DNA of 64,000 nt from Steinernema hermaphroditum (taxonomy: Eukaryota; Nematoda; Chromadorea; Rhabditida; Steinernematidae): assembly GCA_030435675.1 (NCBI GenBank), contig CM059621.1, positions 6,696,001 through 6,760,000 of the forward strand. The letters are read 5' to 3'. The notes under the pieces were generated by a model. That model was not told the DNA's origin, ran no database searches, and saw only the letters and a list, made by a program, of their open reading frames with translations. The position numbers and the translations under genes are program-made. This document shows, in pieces, positions 12,569 to 23,424 of this stretch. The stretch's first letter is position 1. Every line of letters begins with the position of its first letter.

Positions 12569-15134
12569 ATGGCGACGAGGAAGAAGGTCGAATCAGCGAA
12601 GCGGCTGCAGAACCACGTGCAGATCACGTCGGTGGACGACCCAGAGAAGTCGCTGGACGACTTGTTCAAGTTTGCCAAGCAGCACACATCCGGACAGTAC
12701 AACCGGAAAACGGTAACTTTTCTTCTTTGTTGATGTACTCGCTTGGATGTAAAGATGTTGATGAAAAGCGGCTTTCTCATTTCGGACATTTTCTAGCGAT
12801 TAAGACAAAGTTACTGTTATTGGTTTGACTGAAACGTTGGCATAAACGAAAACATAACAACACGCCTTGAGTAAGTTCCAGGAGGTTTCAAAGGAATCGG
12901 GAAGGATTCTTGCCTTTTCCATCTGTCTAACGTACAATTTTTTGGGTAAATTCCTTGGTGAAGGAAACGTCAACCTAGGAGCTGCTCTTTCCCCTTTATC
13001 CATGGCACTTATCTCAAATCGCTCGGCACTTCTATCTATCTATTGCTCCTGACTCCTCATCTCAACGTTTTCTTTGCAGCAAGGCAGCTCCTTCCCCATC
13101 TCCTACTACCACCCACCGAGCAAGAGCAAATCAAGGAACTCCTCCGTCGGGCACTCCCGCGAGGGGTCGAGTGACGAAGGCTTCCACTCGAGCCGTCAAA
13201 CGCTCAGTCCCGCTCAAGGCAATGTCCTCTACAAGACCTGCCTCCACCCCCGACAGGGAAGCGCTCCGGCGCTCATCAACCAGGAGCACCCTCAGCAGAG
13301 CTCGATGTCGAAGCTGTCGCCCGTCGGAGTCCACCACGCGCACAGCAAGTCCCTCAACACCGTCGGCGCCACCTCGACCAGCGACCTGGCCAACGGAGGA
13401 TTCGGCACCGGCGAGTCCTTCCACAGTCGGACGGCCAAGAGTTGCGACTTCGACCAGCTGCCCGAGGCCGGCGGGAACTTTCCGATTTCGCAGGCTAACC
13501 CTCAGTTCTACATGGATAGGTAAGTGGCGACATAAATTGAAACGTACTTGACGCCGAGCTACCTCAAAACACGCACTAGGTTACGGTAAACGGGCTGAAA
13601 TAATTGCGGGTTTCTGACCAACAAAGCCATTATGCACATCTCCAACACGAACGCATTATGTAACGCGAAAGAGAGATTATGGAATTGGTGGTTACTGGTT
13701 ACCGTATTTCAGCCAAATGGCCTCAAAACAAGGACCCTACTGGGGTGGCGCCTCTCGTGAAAAGGAGAGAAGCAAGTCGCTGGAAGCGATGACCTTCTCC
13801 GAAACCACCTTTTCACAACAACAGCAGCAGCAACAGCAGATGATGCAGCATCCAATGTACAGCCAGCCGATGACCCAGACGCCTTCTTCAACCAATGTAA
13901 GTCCTTAAAAAGTGGATCCATAAATGACCGGCCCTTCTTTCAGGTGCCCGACGACGGCCTTGGTCCCCTCCCTCATGGATATGAGAGAGCCTTTGACGCG
14001 AATGGCGAAATGTATTTTATCAACCATATTGATAAAACGACCGATTGGTTTGATCCGCGAATTCGTAAGTCCCCCAGCGGTGTTATCTTATGGAACAGGA
14101 CCGTCTAGCTCGCCAACTGCAAGAACAGCGGATACGCCAGCGTCACGCCTTCAGCAAGACGGGTATGAACCAGCCACAGCTCAATAACAACTCCCTTCCT
14201 CCGATGGGAATGCCTCCACAGGTAACATTGAAGCATCTAGGCGAAACAGTCAATGGTTACAGATTCAGGGATATGGATCGCCCCATTCCACGATGGAGAA
14301 TGTACACAGACTACAGATGGAGAGATCGAACATGCACGACCTGCAGCAACAGCTCTCCAAAGACGTAGGTTTCGAATCCTGGCCTTCCTGGTGTTACAAA
14401 CAACACAGCGTCATGAACTTTATTTAAACCTAAATACTTACATTTAAGCCAGGACTATTTGATTGTATACATCCCTATTTTGGTTTAAGGGCCGCTATAC
14501 GGAGCCCATATTATAGAGAGAGCATCGTTCTCTGCTGATTTCGTTTTTTGTAATAAACGCGGTCACACAATCTAGGTACTAAAGGATATTTTTTGTCTTT
14601 TGACGTCTTAAGCTTAGGGATACCTTCCAACGAAAAAGTGAAAATCTTATCAGCTGTTCTTTCCTCTGTAAAGTTCCTTCTTGATTCAGGGTCTTCTCGA
14701 CTGTCAGCAGCAGAGTCCCCAGTTCGTCCAATCACCCGTACATCCCCAACAGCAGATGGGAATGTATCAAGACCCCCAGCAGCAGTTCCTGCGGACACCA
14801 ATGATGAATCAGTCCTACCACAGCGTAAGCCCCCCTCTCAGAACCCCTCAATAGGCGTGCTTTTCAGAGGCACATGTCCAATGACGCCGCTCTGGACCAG
14901 ACGATGGAAGTCGACTACACGAACTACCCGATGCACCAAATGAACATGCCCCAGCAACAACAGCAACTTCCCATCATTGAGCCCATCATGAGGGTAATCC
15001 TACCGTATCCTTCGCCCTCCCCTCACACGCCATTTCAGGATCTCGGCATGGGTGACTTGAATCCCCAAGAATTCGACAAGTACCTGAGAATCAACGACGG
15101 TCACCAGCGCTCGACCGCCAAGTACCCCCTATGA
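12569..15134 (+). CDS. yap-1: YAP-family transcriptional coactivator (Hippo effector)
   Basis: Nine exons: 12569-12712, 13080-13519, 13713-13896, 13944-14064, about 14099-14221, 14269-14364, 14690-14824, 14868-14993, 15039-15134; about 487 aa. An N-terminal segment with SLDDLFKFAKQ followed by SSFPISYYHPP resembles the YAP TEAD-binding region (the LF..V helix and the FFKPP loop). GHSREGSSDEGF resembles the HxRxxS LATS/14-3-3 site, and HHAHSKS may be a second. The single WW domain is in exon 4 (LPHGYE...YFINHIDKTTDW.DPR); its first signature Trp is Tyr. A Gln/Arg-rich coiled coil (RLARQLQEQRIRQRH), Q-rich exons 3, 7 and 8 and an acidic C-terminus follow. The YAP role, nuclear coactivation of TEAD under Hippo control, is family knowledge. 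The exon 4/5 junction does not keep frame with canonical sites (see findings). The start follows TTCCAG by a few bases. Confidence 0.88.
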
Positions 15135-15795
15135 GCAGGGGCGATCCTGTTCTTCTTCTTCTCACGCGTTTTTCGACACTTCGAAAGCGCACTTCGCGAT
15201 ACAGTAATCTTTTCCGAGACCCGGAAAACGCGTCCCTTCTCCGGCATTCCAGCTCTCCTCCTCCGCTCCCCCAAATTGCCAATTATTTGTACAGAACGTC
15301 TCCCCCAATACGGTATACTCAAAGAGCTCTCCCCCCCCCCCCCTCCGCTCACCAAATGTCCCCTTCCGTGTCAATTCCCCCGAAACTCTTCGCCAACTTC
15401 TTCGAACAGATGCTTTTCTAAGTCATTTACAGAGCGCCTCCCTCGACCCTGCCGTAGTCGTCGTGTGTGGCCCTCGCTCCTTCAATCTTTCGTGTAATCA
15501 ATCTCTTTCTCCACAAAGAACACACAAAACCGAAATCACAAAAAAGCATTTAGAATACGTGTACATATAAATATTATACTATTTTATTATTTTCCCATAT
15601 GTCTATGTCTACAGTAGTCGTCCCGAAAGTGTAATTGGATATCATAAAGTTTTATATATCTGAAAGTGTCATAATATCACAGAAAGGACCACATGCGTTG
15701 ACAATGAGGAAAAGAAAGGGAGAGGAAATCAAAAGCTAAAGAAGGTAGAACATGCATGAACAGCTTGTTAGATCAAGATCAGATGTTGTTAGAGC
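15135..15795. other. Convergent intergenic region with pyrimidine-rich 3' flank
   Basis: CT-rich 3' flank of yap with a 13-C run at 15331-15343, then AT-rich DNA up to the stop codon of the minus-strand neighbour. I see no gene. Confidence 0.6.
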
Positions 15796-16802
15796 CTATT
15801 TGCTGAGCATCTCCTTCGCCTCCTCGAGCATCGACGTCTTTCGATCTCTGTAGTCGAGCAAGCAGACGATGGTGACCAGGAGAGTGGTGAGGATGCCGGT
15901 GACGATGGCAGAGCCGATGAACATCCACATCCAGTGCCGGGACGTCTTCTCGCACCCTGCGGGACAGCGTATGACGCGTTTGGGCGCTTTGCCTTTGAGA
16001 TCTTGAACTTGGCTCTGAAATGGGGCAGGTCTCTACAAACTGTTTTAATTCTATGGCGACTTTCGTTGACTGGAATGCAATACAGTACCGTAAAACACAA
16101 AGAATATGCAGTACACTTCAGTGCATTCAACCCTAGGAGAAAAATTCCGGCGAATCACTTTCTCATGTGAAGGTCTCCTTTCATTTTCCGAAGAGACTGT
16201 CTATCCAGGCACACTTTTTATTTTGGTGTATCCTCTACTGGCTGAACTACGCAGTTTGTAGCTACTACGAAAATTCTAACTGTAAGAAAACCTGTAGAGA
16301 ACCAGTCTCTGCATGTAAAGCTACTCACGTCAGTGTGACTCAGTGGACCATCATTGATCCCTTTTCTTGCCCTCCGTATCAAACGACTTAAAAACCAACC
16401 TCGACCGCCTCCATAAGCCCTCCGGCGACCGCCTTGTAGAGCTTTGCATTCGTCATCCCGTTTTCGTCCTCGATGTTCGCCGGATTCTCCTTGGACCACC
16501 TGCCGACAGTCTCCTCTCCCATTTGCTTGTAGTCGACCCCCATCTGGTGGTTCTGGAAGTACTGAACTCTTCGGACCTGCAACGCCGTACTTGAAAGGAG
16601 CTCGATGAATGAAGCTGACCTGAGCGTTGACGTACTGGCGCATGAGACTCAGAGTGGCGCGCTCGAAGAAGGTGTTCGTCTTGTTCCAGCACGCCAGGTC
16701 GGAGTCGCTCAACTGACAATGGGAGCTGCACCCATGGAGGAAGTCGTCGGCAGCTTCGGCGACACCGAAGAGGAGGAGAGTCACGAAGGCAAATCTGTTC
16801 AT
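15796..16802 (-). CDS. Unrecognised secreted-domain, single-pass membrane protein (192 aa)
   Basis: Three exons, all joining in phase 0: 16620-16802, 16400-16576, 15796-16014. It begins with a clear signal peptide (MNRFAFVTLLLFGVAEAA), then a short Cys-containing ectodomain (CSSHC, CW, later CPAGC). A C-terminal transmembrane helix (MFIGSAIVTGILTTLLVTIV) and a charged cytoplasmic tail of about 20 residues follow. Topology is therefore type I. The intron at 16577-16619 is only 43 nt. I do not recognise the family. It lies 500 bp downstream of the elongase gene on the same strand. The gene model is well supported; the function is not. Confidence 0.75.
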
Positions 16803-17299
16803 CTGCGAGGACTGCGCTATCGATCAATCAATCGCCGGGAGGAGTGAAACACGAAAAACACGATAATCGCTGTCGCGCACATCCGCCGACCTGTTTTCGA
16901 CGCTGACGGCGGCTCGGCCCAAAATCGATTCGCCCTTATCAGGAGACTCCTCGAGATGATAAGAGGTCTGCTCTGACCGAACACTACTCTCGCAGCGATC
17001 TCTACTGTCGTAAAGAGCTCCATTTGTGGATATCTCGTCTCGTAACAACTATTTCTCTTCAATGAGTGCCTTTTTATAACTTGAAGGATACGTCACCTTC
17101 TTAAAAGGCGGAACAAACTCGACCATTTTTCCAGAAGTCCACAAAGGCTTTCTGTTGTACTCTCTGTAGGCACTCTCTCCTCTCTTCGTCAGCTTCTAGT
17201 AAATCAAACTCGTAGATGATCAGTTCCAACACAGCACATGAGTCTCACGACTTCCATGTTCGACAAAAAAAAAGACAAATATGGACGATAAATATTACA
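16803..17299. other. Intergenic between two minus-strand genes
   Basis: About 500 bp with no supported gene. It is presumably the 3' flank of the elongase and the promoter of the membrane-protein gene. A short open frame antisense to the promoter has no protein character. Confidence 0.5.
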
Positions 17300-18217
17300 T
17301 TACTTCATCTTCTTGGCTGGAGTGACGCGCTTCGCGGACATTTTCACGTAGGCGTTGTGGAAGAACTGCGCGAAGAGGATGACGTAGCTGATCTCCATGA
17401 CGACACCGATGACATAGGCGGACGTGTGGAAGTCGCACAGACCGTAGAAGTACTTCAGGTATCCGATGTGCGCGAAGAAGAACAGCGATATGGCGAATTG
17501 CGCAAGCTGCATGCAGGTGATCGTCTTGGAGATGGCTCGCGGAGGTTGAATGCCCATGGCGGAAAGCATGTAGTACCTAGAATACGCAAATAAGCACGGT
17601 AGCAATGAAGGGAAAGCCCTTACAGGTACATGACGGAATGAACGAGGTAGTTGAGCCAGAGGAGCCAAACGGTGAAAGCGTTGTTGCCAGCGTATCCAAA
17701 GACAGTGAAGTTGAGAGTGACGACATGATGGTAATAATGCAAGAAGATGAGCGGCTTCTTCCGGAGCACGATGAAAAGAGTGTCACCGAATTCGGCCAGT
17801 TTTGACAGTGTGAAGAGATAACCCCAGAAACCATTCTTTCCGGTCATCGCTGTTCCGAGCAAACAATAAGTGGCTGAAACAATGTATGTGAATGGAAATG
17901 AGGAAAAAAGAACGCTTACCTGAGAGAGAAGAGTGCTCCATGGCCATCTCGATAACATCCACGGTAGAATAGTAGGATCCAAGAACACTAAAGACGGCAA
18001 GTCCAGCGTTCCAGAACACCAGCGGCCATTTGAGAGAGAACGGCTTCCGGTTCAGCATCAGCCGCTGCAGCGAGAAGACGACGACGATGTAGACAAGCGA
18101 CGCTGCAAGCGAATACGGCAGAAAGTCGCTCATGAGCACGATGGCCTTTTCGTGGTCGTAGGGTACGGCAAACATTTCCAGAAGCCGAGAGGCCACCGAC
18201 GGTGGCGACGGAGTCAT
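17300..18217 (-). CDS. elo: ELO-family very-long-chain fatty acid elongase
   Basis: Three exons, 17920-18217, 17624-17873 and 17300-17576, give 274 aa in a continuous frame. Hallmarks of 3-ketoacyl-CoA synthase elongases are present in order: KLAEFGDT (KxxExxDT), the histidine box HYYHH, NYLVHSVMY (NxxxHxxMY), and several hydrophobic helices. The C-terminus ends in KKMK, a dilysine-like ER retrieval signal. The reaction condenses malonyl-CoA with an acyl-CoA in the ER membrane. Which of the nematode elo paralogues this is cannot be said without alignment, so only the family symbol is given. A 39-bp copy of exon 2 sequence lies inverted at 18858-18896. Confidence 0.93.
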
Positions 18218-18606
18218 CTCTGCTTGGCCGGCAGCGGATTCGCGATTCTGAAGTCGAAGTGCGAGCGAACGAAGTCAGGCGACCGGTGGTAAACGCTGCA
18301 AACGGACAGAATGACCGCACGCAAGGAGAAGCCACTTTTGAGCCAACTTCTAGACAGATAGTCTAGACGGACGCGGTGCAGACGAAAATCGTTGGGAGAT
18401 GTTTTGGCGCGCTAAATAAATGAACCTCACGACAACACTCAGATTCAAACGATCACTCGTCCTTTTGGCGTGGATGTGGATATGTTTCACGTTACGACTT
18501 TGAAGCTCTGGTTGAACTGACCGATCACCAGTGCGAAAGACGTTCGGACCGATCCGTCAAGTAGAATAGTGTGGTTTTCGGCTCGCAGGAAAACATTTTA
18601 GCCTGG

Positions 18607-19069
18607 AAGTGCAAATAGTTCATGTTCTTAGTGAGGTGTCATGACTATCTCCTCAAAGTACATCCCTTTTTATCACCGTCGCTGTTGTCACATTTGTATT
18701 TGTATCAGTTTTTGGTGAATATTTTTAGGTTAATCCTAAGCGCCGAATCCATTCACTTCAAACGGAAAACCCTGGAACCCTGGACCCTGGAATAAGCATA
18801 ATAATTTTCCCTGGAACAAGCATAATAATTTTCCTGCGCCATTGCCCTGTCTTCGTTCTCAACTTCATTGTCTTTGGATACGCTGGTAACAACGTTTGGC
18901 ATTGGCGGGATTTAACTGGAAGACAAATGCCTTGTGAATACTGACCGTATCACCTGTACTCAAAGTCCTTGTTTTGATCCCCTGCATTCTCGTGTGACTC
19001 TGTTCGCCTTTTTCTCGAACACTGTTGCCTTTTCAACGTAAAAGTGCAAATATTTCATGTTCTTAGTGA
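18607..19069. repeat. Pair of 28-nt direct repeats about 435 bp apart
   Basis: 18607-18634 and 19042-19069 share AAGTGCAAATA.TTCATG and the following TTCTTAGTGA. They lie in the divergent promoter region and enclose the elongase fragment and the 24-nt tandem repeat, suggesting a segmental rearrangement or a shared regulatory element. Confidence 0.5.
18858..18896 (+). pseudogene. Fragment of elongase exon 2
   Basis: About 39 bp on the plus strand read LNFIVFGYAGNN, nearly identical in DNA to the elongase exon 2 segment on the minus strand at 17676-17714 (LNFTVFGYAGNN). Homology stops abruptly on both sides. It is a small inverted partial duplication or filler sequence; too short to be functional coding. 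Confidence 0.6.
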
Positions 19070-19244
19070 TGGAATGTCGTGCATAAACATCGTGTTCCGC
19101 GTTGTATCGCCATTTGTATGTCTTTGTGCTTTTTTGTCAATGTTGTGTCCATTCTTTGTAATATGTGCGGTCATCTGTCTCCGAGACTGTGTCTCAGATC
19201 GGTGCAGCTCGGACCTCATTCGTGTCCTTCGCATCCACGGAGAG

Positions 19245-20111
19245 ATGTTGAAGCTGCGCGGAGCGGTCGGCGTCGGACTTGCCATAGGTGTCGTCACTGT
19301 TGGTTCGACGCTGTTCTACTTGTACTACGTCGACCGTCAGAGGCGCCGCCGCCAACGAAAATCATTCAGGCAAGTGAATAGCACCACTTTGGTGACAGTT
19401 TTTGAATTAGGTAGTTTAACGAAATTTGTTTAGGAAAGTGAACGATCCGTCGAATGCAAAATCGTCCACTGCGAAGGACAACAACTCTACAGGAAGCGAA
19501 CGGAGGAAGCGCAGCAGCAAGAGGAAGAAGGTATGGGGATTTCAGTCTATCACGTGATGATGGGAAATTTTCAGAACGATGCGTCAAAAGGAAGGCATGA
19601 TTGGTTGCCAAACTGGTTCCGTTCAAAAGCAAAGCCTGACAAGGATGCCGTCTATGATGATCATCCTCCTGTCGTTCACACGGTATGTTCTGAGTATACC
19701 TGTCGTGTGTTAACTAGTTTCATTCAGAGTCTGATGTCGTGTGACTGTCGCTCAGGAAAGAACAATGAACAGGACCCAGATGACACTGAAGCACTCGAAC
19801 CAGAAGATGCGAACGCTGAGTTGCTCACCCCGCAATTCCAACCGCTTTCGTTTGAGAAGTACAAACCGATTGATTTAACAAAACTCTCCCCGGAAAGTAC
19901 GCCTAATCCTTTCGCTAAAATCGATTATGATATTCGTTTCGTTTTAGACGAGAAAAAAAATCTCAGTCTGGCCGCTTTGAAGGACCGCAACCCGGCGAAG
20001 ACAAACATTCTGACGCCGTTTCGACCGACAGTCAACGCCATCGCCTACGGGAGCAAACACGCGAAGTTAATCAAGAATCTTATCGATAATTATCAACGCA
20101 TTGAGAAGTGA
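19245..20111 (+). CDS. Family N protein, copy 1 (novel, membrane-anchored, 237 aa)
   Basis: Four exons: 19245-19369, 19434-19530, 19575-19682, 19728-20111. The first intron has a GC donor (AG|GCAAGT): only this splice keeps the frame that exons 2 and 3 need. The protein starts with a hydrophobic helix (residues about 8-30) followed by a very basic stretch (RQRRRRQRK), so it should be anchored with the C-terminal part in the cytosol. The last exon begins with SLMSCDCR, continues acidic, then YKPIDLTKLSPE, and ends with NILTPFRPTVNAIAYG, KHAKLI and DNY. The two genes in the inverted-repeat arms share all these elements, nearly the same length and the four-exon layout. I do not recognise the family. 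It converges with the next minus-strand gene; the stop codons are only 23 nt apart. Confidence 0.8.
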
Positions 20112-20134
20112 AGCAGAAATTACATATAACTAAA

Positions 20135-20490
20135 TTATTTACTCTTTTCCGTCAGGTTCCATAAGCCTTTTTCTTTCTTCGTCATGAGGTACACCGGATT
20201 TTCGAAGAGCCTCTGAGGTCGTTTGCATGTCACTCTATAGAGTCGAGTCTTGCTGAGTCCCTTCCCTTTCACCACTTTCAACTCGAGGGTTCTAAAACCC
20301 TGTGCTGGTTAATCTTAGAGTTACTGACAACCCTTTTCTCCTTAACAGCATCTGCAAACAGTTTGCCTATTTCTTTTAAATTCGTACTACTTACTTTCAC
20401 GGTTCACTTCAACAATTATATCGGTTTCCTGAATCGTTCCTGTGAAGAAGAAAACTCCTTCCAGCACCATGTGAACCATCTCCGGCCCAC
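20135..20490 (-). CDS. Small unknown protein, model incomplete
   Basis: Two exon-like blocks on the minus strand: 20395-20490 (frame containing MVHMVLEGVFFFTG) and 20135-20291 (frame containing LELKVVKGKGLSKTRLY, ending KGLWNLTEKSK). Both have good acceptors (AACAG, TTTTAG) and the first has a GTAAGT donor, but a direct splice puts them in different frames, so a small exon or another junction is missing. An alternative acceptor at about 20359 gives a short tail ending LEPSS. No family recognised. The start may be the ATG just inside the first block after a trans-splice-like acceptor. Confidence 0.45.
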
Positions 20491-20666
20491 CTGTTAAGGA
20501 AATCTGATAGATGAATACATAGCTTTTTGCTGCTGCAAGTTATGTGCCGCTTCGTATGTAGAACTTCAATGAAAATGGAAGCAGACCCCGGAAAACGAAC
20601 ACCGATGCAGTCTAGACAGTAGATTGCAAATGAGGGGGACCCGCGTTACTTCAATCGCGGTCAGTG

Positions 20667-21819
20667 ATGAATCGAAACGTGCTCATGATCGGTTGGTCGG
20701 TGCTCGCGGCCCTCCTCTCCGTACTCGCCGTTAGAGGGCAAGCTGTGGACATCGGCAACTGCTTGAAGACGGTCGGAGCCGTGCCGTACAACTTCGACCC
20801 GAGTTCAGATCCCGAAGGAGCTCGAACACTCTCATGCTACTTCAACAAGGTAAGTTCATCGCGTCTACTAAAGATAATATGTGCCTTTCAGAGTGAATCG
20901 TGCTACTCCTTTATTCCCCACCACACACCGGAATCGGTAGAGTATGGATGTGGCAAAATAGACGTCGACGATCTGCCAGAAAAGTGTAACGAAACCAGCA
21001 CTAAGGGACTCCAGAATATCTGTATGGAGAAAGCATACCACAACGGTGAAAAGGGCAAGCTGTGCTGTTGCGCAGGCGACATGTGCAATATTCCCGTGAA
21101 TAGCATAGAGGTTATTATTATTTGCTTTCTTTCTGTAACAGAGTGGCAATTCCAGATTTTGCCGACTACAACGACGACTACTACAACAACAACCACCAGA
21201 GCACCAGCTACGGCGCCACCGAAACGGGAGACCACTCCTCAAGAAATACAAAATGATGATTGGTGGCAAGCCCCGCTCATTGCCTTCGTCGCACTCACCT
21301 TACTTGCCATCTTTGTTGTTATTGCCGTGCTCATCTACATTCTAGGCAAGGTGAGAAGCATCGAAATCGTTGCAGTATAATAATGCGCCCAACTTCCAGA
21401 TTAAAAAGTACCGTAACCAACAAATGGATCTGACGGCGAGCATCGACAAACGTCTGAAAGACCATACGCAGAAGGTGGCTGAAGAAACACGGGAAAGTAC
21501 TGTGCAGAACTTCCGATCGCTTGTCAACCAATACCACGCTGCGCGACGCGCCAAACGGCAGGAGATGATCCAAAAGCAGTTGGAAACTGGAACACAGTCC
21601 CAGATAACGGCGGTTACAGTAAACCCCACAACAGATCAAACACAAACGTCGATGGATGAAGCAGAAAAAACGAAGGCGAGCTCGAAGGCAAGCTCCAGGA
21701 TTCTTGGATGTCTTCCACGAAACCCTTGTAGTTCCGCAAAAGCGGCCGAAAGCGTGCCGACTCCGACGACTCAATCGGAAGTTTCTCTTTCAAAGCTTCC
21801 CCGCGTTGAGCATGTGTGA
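20667..21819 (+). CDS. Three-finger (Ly6-like) ectodomain, mucin stalk, single-pass membrane protein
   Basis: Four exons in phase 0, 20667-20849, 20892-21110, 21156-21350 and 21400-21819, giving 338 aa. Signal peptide at residues about 1-26. The ectodomain has about ten cysteines and ends in CCCAGDMCN, the signature end of Ly6/activin-receptor-like three-finger domains. A pure Thr run of 11 residues with flanking Pro/Thr forms an O-glycosylation stalk, followed by a long hydrophobic helix (about 180-205). The cytoplasmic tail of about 130 residues is charged, Gln-rich and probably coiled-coil at first, with no kinase domain. It therefore resembles a receptor or adhesion molecule without intrinsic enzyme activity. 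The orthologue is not recognised. The introns are about 42-50 nt. Confidence 0.78.
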
Positions 21820-21961
21820 AGTCGATTATTCTTTTTTAATCGATTAGTCTAACATAAATTTTAATTTTACTCGAAGCGGAGGTCGCATCGCTTCAGTGAC
21901 CAGTGGCATCGCACATATTTGTATTAGGGCGCAACAAAAAAAATCTTTCGTCCAAAAGGAA

Positions 21962-22372
21962 ATGCACTGCTACTCGCCTCTGCTCACGACGGTCTCGCTG
22001 ACCATCGACCTCGAATTCCACTGCTACTTCGGAGTAGTTCTTACGAACAATAAACAGGGCCACATAAAGGTGGTCAGGGTGTTCCGAGGAGGCGCCGCCG
22101 GGCGCTACAAGCTCAAGAAGGGCGACCGGATTCTCGAAGTGAACAACATTGTCATCGACGCCCACAACCACGCCGAAGCACTAGCTCTACTCAAAGAAAT
22201 TGCCCGAAACCACGGGACAGTTACCCTGAAGGTGGCAAAAGCACAGATCCGCACAGCGGCGGCGCCAGCGACAGGTCCACCACCTGAAAACAAAGTGAGT
22301 GTGTTTAAGAAGATCAGAAACTTTGGAGAGACGATGAAGAGAGAACTCCGCAAGATGAAGAGCGGCTCTTAG
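21962..22372 (+). CDS. Small single-PDZ protein (136 aa)
   Basis: Single exon from the first ATG after a CTTCAG acceptor (21891-21896). The PDZ fold shows the carboxylate-binding loop FGVVL in place of GLGF, then KVVRVFRGGAAGRYKLKKGDRI in the usual place, LEVNN, and a helix with HAEALALLKEI, then VTLKV. The C-terminus is short and basic (KKIRNFGETMKRELRKMK). PDZ domains bind C-terminal peptides of membrane proteins. It ends 1 kb before Dishevelled and has AATAAA at 22408. The frame is open upstream of the ATG, so an additional 5' exon cannot be excluded. Confidence 0.75.
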   Translation: MHCYSPLLTTVSLTIDLEFHCYFGVVLTNNKQGHIKVVRVFRGGAAGRYKLKKGDRILEVNNIVIDAHNHAEALALLKEIARNHGTVTLKVAKAQIRTAAAPATGPPPENKVSVFKKIRNFGETMKRELRKMKSGS

Positions 22373-23424
22373 AGAAGCGATGGCGATGATGCGAAATGCA
22401 AAAGTTCAATAAATGTTCGAGTTCTTTTCATAGATTAGTGTTGCATTTCCATTTCTATTTCATTTCTTGTTCAGAGATATTTCAATGTTTAATGGCCCCT
22501 CTAGACGTCTAACATAGGACCTCCGGGGAGAGTTTAAGACCCACACTCTGAAATCTAACTTTTTATTATGGTGGCCTACCTAAGAAAGCTAGCTATTATT
22601 CTCTACCCGTTTCACTTATCCTTTATCTACGTGAATCTTATTGTTTACACCATATCGCTACGAATATCTTATCAAGTCATAGATCACGTCTAATAAACAT
22701 TTACGAGCATTCCATTTCTGAATCGCCAAGGAAGCCAACTCCTCTCTGAATGACCCCACCGAAATAAGTGAGGGTCAACTCGATCCTGATTGTTTGCTGA
22801 ATAGCTCTATGTCATGGGAGCTTAGACGGGAAGTGTTAATACGGTAGGTTTAATGCCACGACAAACATTGTTTAAGTGGCTGCTTCTCGTTTTCTGCTAT
22901 CTCCATCAATGCGTCCGTGCGGGAGATAAGCTATCTCTAGCCGCCAAATGTATATAGATATGCATAGGGAACTCGGCTAACCCAAACCCTCTCCATCCAT
23001 CTCTCCAACAAGCCTCCCCTCGAAGACAAATGAAGCCAGAGCGACAGAATTGCATGAATTCCTTATGGAACCGCCGGCGGCACATTTAATTGAGCCGCGC
23101 GCCCTTTTATGACCTTGAAAGAGCGCCGCGACGGCAACATCGCCCCCCACACAATTGCATAATCGCCGCCGCACAGTTTAACCGCTCGGCCTTTGTTTGC
23201 CGTTGCGGCCCCCCGGCACGCCCAATTCAGCAGCAACTTGGCTAACTCGATTGGCGTACACGCAATTACCGTCTTCCGCTCGCAGCCATTGACCTCCGCT
23301 GCTTTAATCTCGCGCTAATCGCGCTCAGGAGGGTGTGACCCGCCGGGAGGAGCCGGACCCGTCGCCCCTTGGCCCTTGAGTTCCGCGCCCGATGTGCGAT
23401 CGCCGCCACTCTCCTCCTCATGAC
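22373..23424. promoter_or_regulatory. Dishevelled upstream region with GC-rich island
   Basis: 22373-22970 is AT-rich with nothing recognisable. From about 23040 to 23400 it becomes GC-rich with spaced TTTAATTGAG, CTTTTATGACC, GCATAATCGCC and CTAATCGCG cores, the same texture as the islands in the first 12 kb. It directly abuts the first coding exon. A promoter role is inferred from position. Confidence 0.4.

Larger units (their letters stand above)
18218..19244. other. Divergent promoter region between elongase and family N gene, with small repeats
   Basis: No gene. It holds a 24-nt tandem duplication (18787-18810 and 18811-18834, one mismatch) and a 28-nt direct repeat (18607-18634 and 19042-19069, 26 of 28 matches). 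It also holds the elongase exon fragment listed next. Confidence 0.6.

Noticed and set aside
15162..15421. Several overlapping proline/serine frames after yap
   Set aside because: Low-complexity CT-rich 3' flank; no start context, no splice sites, no conserved residues.
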